In this document: positions 27,757-34,600 of the stretch, one piece after another
Position numbering within the stretch: position 1 is the stretch's first letter
Layout: each line of letters opens with the position of its first letter
NCBI RefSeq assembly: GCF_022012335.1
Contig: NZ_JAKLTO010000001.1
Span: forward strand, 310,001 to 374,000
Direction: 5' to 3'
Length of the DNA: 64,000 nucleotides
From: Flavobacterium sp. SM15
GTDB taxonomy: Bacteria > Bacteroidota > Bacteroidia > Flavobacteriales > Flavobacteriaceae
The notes under the pieces: generated by a model
What the model was told of the DNA's origin: nothing
The model's input: only the letters and a program-made list of their open reading frames with translations
The model's database searches: none
Position numbers and translations under genes: made by a program

Positions 27757-28755
27757 TTATTGTTTGTTATAAGCCCATTTCAGGTAAACTGCTCCCCAAG
27801 TGAAGCCGCCTCCAAAGGCCGCAAAAATAATGTTATCTCCTTTTTTTAACTGAGTTTCGAAATCGCTTAACAAAAGAGGTAGTGTAGCCGAAGTCGTATT
27901 TCCGTATCGGTGAATGTTCACTAAAACTTTTTCTTCGTCTAATCCCATTCTGTTTGCCGTAGCATCAATAATTCTTTTGTTAGCCTGATGCGCTACCAAC
28001 CAATTCACATCGTCTTTGGATAGGTTGTTGCGCTCCATAATTTTCTCACTCACATCAGCCATTCCGGAAACTGCATATTTGAATACCGTTTTCCCGTCCT
28101 GAAATACATAATGTTGTTTATTTTTCACCGTTTCTTCTGAAGCCGGTAAAATCGAACCTCCTGCATCAATTTTCAAAAATTCTCTACCGATTCCATCACT
28201 TCTTAAGAATTCATCTTGAAACCCTAAACCTTCATGGTTCGGTTCAAACAAAACAGCACCGGCACCATCTCCAAAGATGATACAAGTTGCCCTGTCAGTA
28301 TAATCTATAATGGAAGACATTTTATCAGAACCGATTAAAAGTACTTTCTTGTAACGGCCGGATTCAATGTAAGCAGATGCTGTGGAAATTCCGTAAAGGA
28401 AACTGGAACAAGCCGCATGAAGATCGTAAGCAAAAGCATTGACCGCTCCAATTTGTGTAGCTACATAAACTCCTGTAGAAGCTACCGGCATATCCGGTGT
28501 TGCTGTAGCCATTAAAACCAAGTCTATCTCTTTGGGGTCGATGCCTGATTTTTCAATTAAGTTTTGCGCTGCCCGAATAGCCATGAAAGACGTTCCCTGT
28601 CCTTCTTCTTTAAGCATGCGTCTTTCTTTAATACCTGTACGACTGGTAATCCATTCGTCATTTGTATCTACCATAGTTTCCAGCACTGCGTTTGATAAAA
28701 CAAAGTCTGGAACGTAGGCTCCCACTGCGGTAATAGCGGCTGATATTTTATTCAT
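27757..28755 (-). CDS. fabH: 3-oxoacyl-ACP synthase III (FabH)
   Basis: 332 residues from ATG 28755; an upstream in-frame ATG at 28791 would add 12 residues not seen in the family, and MNKISAAITAVGAYVPDFVL is the natural opening. KAS III condenses acetyl-CoA or a branched starter CoA with malonyl-ACP to begin fatty acid synthesis. Triad: C116 in HAACSSFLYG, His in WLVAHQANKRII, Asn in HRYGNTTSAT. First gene of the fabH-accB-accC unit; a terminator separates it from rpmF. Confidence 0.96.
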   Translation of the reverse strand: MNKISAAITAVGAYVPDFVLSNAVLETMVDTNDEWITSRTGIKERRMLKEEGQGTSFMAIRAAQNLIEKSGIDPKEIDLVLMATATPDMPVASTGVYVATQIGAVNAFAYDLHAACSSFLYGISTASAYIESGRYKKVLLIGSDKMSSIIDYTDRATCIIFGDGAGAVLFEPNHEGLGFQDEFLRSDGIGREFLKIDAGGSILPASEETVKNKQHYVFQDGKTVFKYAVSGMADVSEKIMERNNLSKDDVNWLVAHQANKRIIDATANRMGLDEEKVLVNIHRYGNTTSATLPLLLSDFETQLKKGDNIIFAAFGGGFTWGAVYLKWAYNKQ

Positions 28756-28869
28756 AAAAAAAACATTTTCTTTTTGAAAAAACGTTCTCAAAAAGTGGTG
28801 GAAATTACAAAAAAAATCCCAAACCTAAATTCTTTTATCCACTTAATTCGTTTCGAACAGGTTTTAACA

Positions 28870-28897
28870 AAAAAAACTCCCACATAGTGAGAGTTTT
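28870..28897 (-). terminator. Terminator after rpmF
   Basis: On the minus strand the stem AAAACTCTCAC / GTGGGAGTTTT is followed by a T run. It isolates the DUF177-rpmF unit from fabH. Confidence 0.8.
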
Positions 28898-28913
28898 CTC
28901 TATAATTTTCGGA

Positions 28914-29108
28914 TTAAGCTTCCGCTACTTGTTTGTCAATAACAACTTGACCTCTGTAGTACATTTTACCTTCATGCCAGTAAGCTCTGTGGTATAAATG
29001 TGCCTCTCCAGTTACAGGACATGTTGCAATTTGAGGAGTTGTCGCTTTGTAGTGCGTTCTTCTCTTATCTCTTCTTGTTTTCGAGGTTTTTCTCTTAGGA
29101 TGTGCCAT
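28914..29108 (-). CDS. rpmF: Ribosomal protein bL32
   Basis: 64 residues. The opening [20 protein letters not shown] is typical of L32 in this phylum, with the single-zinc-ribbon cysteine reduced to [14 protein letters not shown]. It is a component of the large subunit. It follows the DUF177 (YceD) gene by 9 nt, the nearly universal YceD-rpmF pairing in bacteria. Confidence 0.97.
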   Translation of the reverse strand: MAHPKRKTSKTRRDKRRTHYKATTPQIATCPVTGEAHLYHRAYWHEGKMYYRGQVVIDKQVAEA

Positions 29109-29117
29109 CTTACTATA

Positions 29118-29660
29118 TTATTTATCCGTTAATAGTTGTTTTAATTTATCCCATCGGGGATCTGTTTTCTCTTCTTCTTCTTTTTCCTTTAATGGTTCTT
29201 TTGGAGCCAGTTCGTTTAGTTTTTCGATTGCTTCAGACTTCAAGGTTCCGTCTTTCACCCCAGGATGAACACGTTTTGAAGGTACCGAAAGCACAATCAT
29301 TTCATAGATATACTGCGCCACGCTAACTTGAAATTCGCCGTGAGGCAACACCAGCCACTCGTCATTCTCATTGTTAAAAGCATCCCCGAATTTTACAATT
29401 AAATTCAGTTTTCCTTTTACCGGCAAATCAAAATCCTCACCGGTTAAATCACAAGGAACATTTACCGTTCCTTTTTGCTTAAAGGCAAGTTCAAGCATGG
29501 TACTTTTTTTATCCAGAACTAAATCCACTTTGATTGCAACGTCGTTATACTCGTCAAAATCAAAGCTCTCAAAGAACTTTTTATCTATTTGATAATCAAA
29601 CTGGTGTTTTCCCTGCTTTAATCCGACAAACGGAATTAAAAAATCTTTCTCAATATTCAT
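29118..29660 (-). CDS. DUF177 (YceD) family protein
   Basis: 180 residues. DUF177 proteins are encoded directly upstream of rpmF; in plants and E. coli relatives are linked to 23S rRNA accumulation or processing. Visible: GLKQGKHQFDYQIDKKFFES at the N-terminus and the conserved VPCDLTGEDFDLPVKGK segment (about 87-103), which in other family members carries CxRC-like cysteines (only one remains here). The C-terminal 45 residues are highly charged (KEKEEEEKTDPRWDKLKQLL), with the family-typical DPRW-x-LKxL end. Confidence 0.92.
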   Translation of the reverse strand: MNIEKDFLIPFVGLKQGKHQFDYQIDKKFFESFDFDEYNDVAIKVDLVLDKKSTMLELAFKQKGTVNVPCDLTGEDFDLPVKGKLNLIVKFGDAFNNENDEWLVLPHGEFQVSVAQYIYEMIVLSVPSKRVHPGVKDGTLKSEAIEKLNELAPKEPLKEKEEEEKTDPRWDKLKQLLTDK

Positions 29661-29679
29661 AACAACAGTTTTGAGCGTG

Positions 29680-29707
29680 CAAAGATATAAAATTATTGTA
29701 AATTCAA
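29680..29707 (-). promoter_or_regulatory. Promoter of the DUF177-rpmF unit
   Basis: On the minus strand: TTG at 29707-29705, a 17-nt spacer and a perfect TATCTTTG at 29687-29680, about 20 nt before the start codon at 29660. Confidence 0.7.
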
Positions 29708-29730
29708 ACGAGTTGTAAACATTTTTTTGT

Positions 29731-30780
29731 TTATAACTGTTTTTGCTTTGTTTTCAGAGGGTTTTTCACCAACTCATTGTGCTGGTTACGGTTATGAAAA
29801 ACATCTACCGCCAAATAAACCGCCTCTTTAAACGAATTAAAATCCGCCAAACCTTTTCCCGCAATTTCGTAAGCCGTTCCGTGATCCGGTGAGGTACGTA
29901 TTTTATCCAATCCCGCGGTGTAATTCACCCCTTTACCAAAAGACAACGTTTTAAACGGAATCAGTCCTTGATCGTGATAAGCTGCTATAACCGCATCGTA
30001 TTTCTCGTACTGGCCGCTTCCGAAGAAACTGTCTGCAGAAAACGGTCCGAAAACCAAAACTCCTTCTTCAAAAAGTTTTTTTAATGCCGGCTTAATTACC
30101 TCGTCGTCTTCTTTTCCAATCACCCCATGATCTCCACAATGAGGATTCAGACCTAAAACCGCAATCTTTGGCTTATTTATGGAAAAATCCTGAACCAAAG
30201 AATGGTTAATGGTTTGAATTTTAATTCTAATTAACTGCTCTGTAAGATGATTTGAAACCTCATTTACCGGCACATGATCGGTCAAAAGACCAACTCGTAG
30301 ATTATCCTGTACCATCAGCATCAAAGCATCACCTTGTAATTCTTTATCCAAATAATCGGTATGACCCGGAAAATGAAATTCTTCCGACTGAATATTATAC
30401 TTATTAATAGGAGCTGTTACCAAAACATCCACTAAACCATCTTTCAGCGCCGCAGTAGCAGCCACAAACGATTTAATTGCATATTTCCCAACAGTTTCGT
30501 CATTAGCCCCAAATTCAAGATTCACCCCTTCTTTCCAAATGTTGAGCACATTGATTTTTCCGTGAACCAACTGCTCCAATTTATCTATCCCGTGAAGACT
30601 GGATTCTAAATTAAGAGTTTTTTTCAGGAACGATAAAATCTTAACATTGGCAAAAATAACCGGCGTACAAAGCTCCAGCATGCGAACGTCTTCAAATGTT
30701 TTCAGTATCACTTCGCTTCCAATACCGTTTAAATCTCCTATTGAGATTCCCACAATTATATTTTCTGCCTTTTTAACCAT
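29731..30780 (-). CDS. pdxA: 4-hydroxythreonine-4-phosphate dehydrogenase
   Basis: 349 residues. PdxA oxidises 4-phosphohydroxy-L-threonine in the DXP-dependent branch of pyridoxal phosphate synthesis. Family features: GISIGDLNGIGSEVILKTFE near 10-30, VTAPINKYNIQ near 121, the metal-binding FPGHTDYLDKEL, and AAYHDQGLIPFKTL plus TSPDHGTAYEIAG towards the C-terminus. It is divergent from ribE across only 58 nt. The PLP product is the cofactor of the racemase half of MurF-Alr earlier in the window, though the genes are not linked. Confidence 0.95.
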   Translation of the reverse strand: MVKKAENIIVGISIGDLNGIGSEVILKTFEDVRMLELCTPVIFANVKILSFLKKTLNLESSLHGIDKLEQLVHGKINVLNIWKEGVNLEFGANDETVGKYAIKSFVAATAALKDGLVDVLVTAPINKYNIQSEEFHFPGHTDYLDKELQGDALMLMVQDNLRVGLLTDHVPVNEVSNHLTEQLIRIKIQTINHSLVQDFSINKPKIAVLGLNPHCGDHGVIGKEDDEVIKPALKKLFEEGVLVFGPFSADSFFGSGQYEKYDAVIAAYHDQGLIPFKTLSFGKGVNYTAGLDKIRTSPDHGTAYEIAGKGLADFNSFKEAVYLAVDVFHNRNQHNELVKNPLKTKQKQL

Positions 30781-30781
30781 G

Positions 30782-30808
30782 TTGCGTAGTTATTTATTAC
30801 TAATTTTG
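30782..30808 (+). promoter_or_regulatory. Promoter of ribE
   Basis: TTG at 30782-30784, a 16-nt spacer and a perfect TAATTTTG at 30801-30808, 30 nt before the ATG at 30839. It also shows that in-frame codons upstream inside pdxA are not part of ribE. Confidence 0.55.
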
Positions 30809-30838
30809 ATGTGCAAATTTAGCAAAATAAATCTAGTT

Positions 30839-31429
30839 ATGTTTACCGGAATCATTGAAACTCTCGGAACGATCAAGTCCATCGAAAAAGAAAACGAAAA
30901 TATTCACGTTACCATCAACTCCAGTATTACGGAAGAACTGAAAATCGATCAAAGCGTGGCACACAACGGCATCTGTCTTACGGTTGTGAAAATCGAAAAC
31001 AACAACTACACCGTAACCGCCATTAAAGAAACCATCGAAAAAACCAATTTAGGAAAATGGCAAACCAACGATGTTGTCAATTTGGAACGCGCCATGAAAT
31101 TAGGCGACCGCCTCGACGGCCATATTGTACAAGGTCACGTAGACCAAACTGGCATTTGTAAAAAGATCGAAGACGCTGGCGGAAGTATTTACTTCACTTT
31201 TGAATACGACAAATCCAAAAGCAACATTACTATTGAAAAAGGATCAATTACAGTTAACGGGGTAAGTCTAACTGTTGTAAATTCTAAAGAAAACGAATTT
31301 AGTGTAGCAATTATACCCTACACGCTTGAGCACACCAATTTCAAAGAATTCAAAGTAGGTACGGTCGTAAATTTAGAATTTGATGTAATCGGAAAATATG
31401 TTGCCCGGATTGAACAACTACGAAACTAA
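30839..31429 (+). CDS. ribE: Riboflavin synthase, alpha subunit
   Basis: 196 residues from ATG 30839 (MFTGIIETLG, the invariant N-terminus). Two tandem lumazine-binding barrels, about 1-95 and 96-190, each with the ...GSITVNGVSLTVV / AHNGICLTVV motif. The enzyme dismutates two 6,7-dimethyl-8-ribityllumazine molecules into riboflavin and a pyrimidine. The frame stays open 192 nt further upstream into pdxA, but the promoter position and the family start rule that out. It is monocistronic with a terminator at 31435. Confidence 0.96.
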   Translation: MFTGIIETLGTIKSIEKENENIHVTINSSITEELKIDQSVAHNGICLTVVKIENNNYTVTAIKETIEKTNLGKWQTNDVVNLERAMKLGDRLDGHIVQGHVDQTGICKKIEDAGGSIYFTFEYDKSKSNITIEKGSITVNGVSLTVVNSKENEFSVAIIPYTLEHTNFKEFKVGTVVNLEFDVIGKYVARIEQLRN

Positions 31430-31434
31430 GAAAC

Positions 31435-31468
31435 AAAAAAGCTTCAAATTATTTTGAAGCTTTTTTTA
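31435..31468. terminator. Bidirectional terminator between ribE and the small anchored protein
   Basis: AAAAAAGCTTCAAA / TTTGAAGCTTTTTTT inverted repeat with a short loop. Confidence 0.92.
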
Positions 31469-31643
31469 TACTTGTAGTTTTATAATAATAGAATGCTAAT
31501 GCCAATGCACTAAAAAATAGCACAATCACCCCTTCATTAATAGGCAAACCAGGTAGTGGTGTTGGCGGCGGCGGCGGAGGTGGATCCTGCGCAAACGTTG
31601 GCACAACCGTAAACAACATTACGATAAGTAAAATTAATCTCAT
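31449..31643 (-). CDS. Tiny exported protein with proline tract and C-terminal membrane anchor (PID-CTERM-like)
   Basis: 64 residues from ATG 31643: signal peptide (MRLILLIVMLFTVVPTFAQ), a run of seven prolines, then TPLPGLPINEGVIVLFFSAL, a membrane helix and a basic tail (YYYKTTSIKKASK). The layout of a short motif (here LPIN), a hydrophobic helix and a basic tail resembles C-terminal sorting signals, in particular the short flavobacterial proteins with a Pro-Ile-Asp motif before the helix; the family match is from memory. In-frame ATGs exist at 31661 and 31691, but the full promoter at 31667-31695 would start transcription near 31661, favouring 31643. No exosortase lies nearby. Confidence 0.7.
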   Translation of the reverse strand: MRLILLIVMLFTVVPTFAQDPPPPPPPTPLPGLPINEGVIVLFFSALALAFYYYKTTSIKKASK

Positions 31644-31666
31644 ATGTGGGGCATTTTTCATAATCT

Positions 31667-31695
31667 CAAAAGTAAAAAAATTATTTTTCATTCAA
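31667..31695 (-). promoter_or_regulatory. Promoter of the tiny anchored protein
   Basis: Minus strand: TTG at 31695-31693, an 18-nt spacer and TACTTTTG at 31674-31667. It decides the start codon of the gene (31643). Confidence 0.65.
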
Positions 31696-32101
31696 AAAAT
31701 AAAAGCATTTTTCATTAAAAAATAACCGTTCGATAACATTAAATTCTCTCTATCCACCAGATAATTAAAAATCCCTTAAGGCTTTAACTAATCATTACTG
31801 GAATCACGAAAATAAAAAGATTTTTCAATAACACAATACTTTTTGAAAAAAAATCTTAAAATTTTCTTAAACAATTTCAATCTCGGTTTCCTGCAAAGAA
31901 CTCAACAAAATCTTTCGGTTTCGCACCCTTTAAAATCATAAAAAGCTGATTTTGAAGCACATTTATTATGATTTAAATTTCTCTCAAAACAATACTATCA
32001 TCTTGAGCGGGCAAATATATAAAATTAAAAATCATTTTTTTTAACAATTTTGCTTCTTTTTTTTAATTTTATAAAACCTATTCCTTAAAAAACATTTCAA
32101 C
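31696..32101. other. AT-rich non-coding stretch
   Basis: About 400 nt without a credible reading frame on either strand. A minus-strand TATATTTG box at 32019-32012 has only a poorly spaced TTG (32047-32045, 25 nt). No other structure was recognised. Confidence 0.6.
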
Positions 32102-32136
32102 AAAAAAAAAGCGCCTGTGATTTTCACAAACGCTTT
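32102..32136 (-). terminator. Terminator after the tRNA gene
   Basis: Minus strand AGCGTTTGTGA / TCACAGGCGCT (two G-U pairs) followed by nine T. Confidence 0.8.
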
Positions 32137-32147
32137 ACCCATTTTTG

Positions 32148-32221
32148 TGGTCCCACCTGGGCTCGAACCAGGGACCACCTGATTATGAGTCAGGTGCTCT
32201 AACCAACTGAGCTATAGGACC
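32148..32221 (-). tRNA. tRNA with CAU anticodon (Met elongator or Ile2)
   Basis: 74 nt on the minus strand. Acceptor arms GGTCCTA / TGGGACC, D arm with AGCTCAGTTGGTTAGAGC, anticodon stem CCTGA / TCAGG with loop CTCATAA (anticodon CAU), T arm with GGTTCGAGCC, discriminator A. G1-C72 pairs, so it is not the initiator type. Whether it is elongator Met or the lysidine-modified Ile2 cannot be settled from the anticodon. The 3' CCA is not encoded. Confidence 0.95.
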
Positions 32222-32266
32222 GGTTAAGAGGTTGCAATATTACTATTATTTTTTGGCAAACAAAAA

Positions 32267-32671
32267 TTAATTCGGAATTTCTTGGCACAACTCCACCAAA
32301 ACCCCATTGGTTCCTTTCGGATGCAAAAAAGCAACTAATTTATTATCAGCACCTTTTTTGGGAATTTCGTTCAAAACCGTAAAGCCTTCCTTTTTTAATC
32401 GCTCAATTTCCGAAACAATATCTTCCACATCAAAAGCGATGTGATGAATCCCTTCTCCTTTTTTCTCAATGAATTTGGCAATCGGACTTTCCGGATTGGT
32501 CGCCTCTAGCAATTCTATTTTATTGGGCCCGTTCATAAAGAAAGAGGTCTTTACCCCTTCACTGGCCACTTCTTCTTCTTTATAAGCCGGAGCTCCGAAC
32601 AATTTTTCAAAAAGCAAATTGGAAGCCTGCAGGTCTTTTACCGCAATGCCGATATGTTCTATTTTTCTCAT
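32267..32671 (-). CDS. mce: Methylmalonyl-CoA epimerase
   Basis: 134 residues, VOC superfamily. It interconverts (R)- and (S)-methylmalonyl-CoA on the route between propionyl-CoA and succinyl-CoA. Two beta-alpha-beta-beta-beta modules with the metal ligands in EHIGIAVKDL (His near 6), GEGIHHIAFDVEDI (His near 76) and a C-terminal Glu in NGVLVELCQE are visible. It begins upstream of the tRNA on the same strand. The methylmalonyl-CoA mutase genes are not in the window. Confidence 0.92.
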   Translation of the reverse strand: MRKIEHIGIAVKDLQASNLLFEKLFGAPAYKEEEVASEGVKTSFFMNGPNKIELLEATNPESPIAKFIEKKGEGIHHIAFDVEDIVSEIERLKKEGFTVLNEIPKKGADNKLVAFLHPKGTNGVLVELCQEIPN

Positions 32672-32723
32672 TTGGTTTTTATTTGATCACAAAGTTAGCA
32701 AAAATTAAAACGATTTCCCTTTT

Positions 32724-32781
32724 AGCCCTGATGGCAGCGGCATCCTCGCAGCACCGCGAAGAGATAAAGCGGACAGCAGGA
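32724..32781 (+). ncRNA. Conserved structured element (Flavo-1-like), copy 1, upstream of rbfA
   Basis: Core GGCATCC (32739-32745) and GATAAAGCGGA (32763-32773) bracket a small hairpin TCGC / GCGA (32746-32749, 32756-32759). An outer stem CCTG / CAGG (32727-32730, 32777-32780) closes it. The same core occurs at 37336 with a different hairpin and a different outer stem. Resemblance to the Flavo-1 RNA of Flavobacteria is from memory. It ends about 70 nt before the rbfA start. Confidence 0.55.
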
Positions 32782-32849
32782 ATATGGAATCCTAAGAAAC
32801 CCAAACAATTCGCTCCTAAAAATTCAGTTAAAAATCGTATTTTTGCCCC

Positions 32850-33242
32850 ATGGAAACAAACAGACAGAAAAAAATCGGAACGGTTTTACAGAAAGACTTG
32901 GTGGATATCTTGCAGGGAGAAGTGCGTAAAAACGGCATCAGCAACCTGATTATTTCCGTATCAAAAGTAAATGTAACTACCGATTTATCGATCGCAAAAG
33001 TATATTTAAGCATTTTCCCGGTGGAAAAAGGCCCGGAGCTTTTAAACGCTATTCGCACCAATACTCCGCTAATTAAGCATGATTTGGCACAACGCGTGAA
33101 ACAGCAATTGCGCCGTGTTCCGAACCTAATGTTCTTTATTGATGACTCGCTGGACTATATCGAGAAAATCGACACCGCTTTAAAAGGAGAAGAAAACCCT
33201 ATCGAAAACCGCGATTTGCTGGCCAAAAGAAAGAAATCGTAA
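32850..33242 (+). CDS. rbfA: 30S ribosome-binding factor A
   Basis: 130 residues with the KH-like RbfA fold: an N-terminal TNRQKKIGTVLQKDLVDILQ helix, the VTTDLSIAKVYLSIFP strand and a C-terminal RRVPNLMFFIDDSLDY helix-strand. RbfA assists late 16S rRNA 5'-end maturation and cold adaptation. It is followed after 3 nt by the permease gene, probably one transcript. Its leader contains the Flavo-1-like element. Confidence 0.94.
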   Translation: METNRQKKIGTVLQKDLVDILQGEVRKNGISNLIISVSKVNVTTDLSIAKVYLSIFPVEKGPELLNAIRTNTPLIKHDLAQRVKQQLRRVPNLMFFIDDSLDYIEKIDTALKGEENPIENRDLLAKRKKS

Positions 33243-33245
33243 CCT

Positions 33246-34445
33246 TTGAATTTTCCTTTTTACATAGCGCGCCGTTATACTATTAGTTTCAGTAAAAGCA
33301 CTGCGATTAATATCATAACCGGTATTGCCACTCTTGGTATTATCGTAAGCACTATGTCTCTTTTTGTGGTGCTTTCCGTTTTTAGCGGACTCCGGGAATT
33401 CAGCCTTTCTTTTACCAATGCGACCGATCCGGATTTAAAAGCTTTACCGGCAACCGGAAAATCATTTCTGATAAACGATACTCAAAAAAACGCGCTTAAA
33501 AACTCCAAAAACATTGCTTTTTACAGTGAAATAATTGAAGAGCGCGTGCTTTTTTCCTTTAAAGGAAAACAGGAGGTCACCTATTTAAAAGGAGTGGATC
33601 CCAATTTCATTAAAGTTACCCCTTTCGAAAAAAAAATATACGCCGGACAGTGGCTTAAACCGGGGACTTCACAAGTTGTGGTCGGTTATGGAATTGCCAA
33701 TAAACTCTCCATGGGACTTTTTGACTTCAACAATGCGCTGGAAGTTTTTGTTCCGAAACCCGGAAAAGGACCTATTGAAAATCCGGAAGAAGCTTTCAAC
33801 GAAGCGGCTTTAATCCCGATGGGAATATACGCAATCAACGATGATCTGGACAAAAAATACGTTTTCACCGATTTGACTTTAGCACAACAATTACTGCAAT
33901 ACCAACCGAATCAGGTTACGGGAATTGAATTCAAGTTGCACTCAAACGCTTCCGAGGATGAGGCTTTACAGGAAATCCAAACGCTTTTCCAAAACAAAGT
34001 AACCGTAAAAAACAGAACCGAATTAAACGACAGTTTACACAAAATGCTCAATACGGAAAACATTGTGATTTACCTCATCTTCACTTTGGTAATTATTATT
34101 GCGTTATTCAATTTAGTGGGCGCATTAATCATGATGATTTTAGATAAAAAAGCCAACCTGAAAACTCTTTTCAATTTAGGAGCCGAAATCAAGCACCTTA
34201 GATCAATTTTTCTTTTACAGGGAAGCATGCTTACTTTTTTTGGCGGCATCATTGGATTACTTTTAGGAATTACGCTGGTTGTTTTACAAAAGCAGTTCTC
34301 ACTAATAATGATTACCGCTTCGATGGCTTATCCGATCGAATTTGAAATTTCGAACATTCTTATCGTTATGGCAACCATCCTCTTACTTGGATTAACCGCT
34401 TCCTGGATTGCCTCAAGCCGAGTGCGTAAAAATTTACTCGACTAA
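33246..34445 (+). CDS. FtsX-like permease, LolC/LolE type
   Basis: 399 residues starting at a TTG codon 3 nt after the rbfA stop; MNFPFYIARRYTISFSKSTA is the usual N-terminus of this family in Flavobacteria, so TTG is accepted. Four membrane helices: one near 20-45, then a large periplasmic MacB-like domain (about 50-265), and three more at about 275-300, 320-345 and 365-390. LolC/E-type permeases work with a LolD ATPase to release lipoproteins from the inner membrane; no ATPase gene is adjacent. The ELSLFT-type coupling region LLQGSMLTFFGGIIGLLLG is typical. Confidence 0.9.
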   Translation: MNFPFYIARRYTISFSKSTAINIITGIATLGIIVSTMSLFVVLSVFSGLREFSLSFTNATDPDLKALPATGKSFLINDTQKNALKNSKNIAFYSEIIEERVLFSFKGKQEVTYLKGVDPNFIKVTPFEKKIYAGQWLKPGTSQVVVGYGIANKLSMGLFDFNNALEVFVPKPGKGPIENPEEAFNEAALIPMGIYAINDDLDKKYVFTDLTLAQQLLQYQPNQVTGIEFKLHSNASEDEALQEIQTLFQNKVTVKNRTELNDSLHKMLNTENIVIYLIFTLVIIIALFNLVGALIMMILDKKANLKTLFNLGAEIKHLRSIFLLQGSMLTFFGGIIGLLLGITLVVLQKQFSLIMITASMAYPIEFEISNILIVMATILLLGLTASWIASSRVRKNLLD

Positions 34446-34466
34446 TCCCGATTTCGAAAATAGTTT

Positions 34467-34474
34467 TATATTTG
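34467..34474 (+). promoter_or_regulatory. -7 box (TATATTTG) of the MATE transporter
   Basis: Perfect TAnnTTTG match; no properly spaced TTG. It would give a leader of about 120 nt with the hairpins described below. Confidence 0.5.
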
Positions 34475-34512
34475 CTTTCACATAATTGAACGCCCATGAT
34501 TGTTTTTGTCGC

Positions 34513-34573
34513 GTCCTAAACGTATCAAGAAGATAGATAGGACATCTCACTTTCACTCGAACAACCTGTTCGA
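34513..34573 (+). promoter_or_regulatory. Two-hairpin leader of the MATE transporter gene
   Basis: Hairpin 1: GTCCTA (34513-34518) with TAGGAC (34538-34543). Hairpin 2: TCGAACA (34557-34563) with TGTTCGA (34567-34573), a perfect 7-bp stem with a 3-nt loop. A 7-codon reading frame (ATG at 34496, stop at 34517-34519) ends inside the first arm of hairpin 1. No known riboswitch consensus was recognised. Confidence 0.45.
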
Positions 34574-34600
34574 CAGTATTAATATTTATCCTAATTTATC

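Noticed and set aside
30647..30838. 64 extra codons in frame before ribE
   Set aside because: They lie inside pdxA on the other strand and upstream of the ribE promoter; family N-terminus is MFTGII.
32148..32221. Initiator tRNA-fMet
   Set aside because: The first acceptor pair is G1-C72; bacterial initiators have a mismatch there and three G-C pairs in the anticodon stem.
32683..32949. 88-residue frame upstream of and overlapping rbfA
   Set aside because: It runs through the structured RNA element and into rbfA out of frame; its residues show no domain.
34513..34573. Guanidine-II (mini-ykkC) riboswitch before the MATE gene
   Set aside because: Two hairpins are present but neither loop has the required ACGR sequence.
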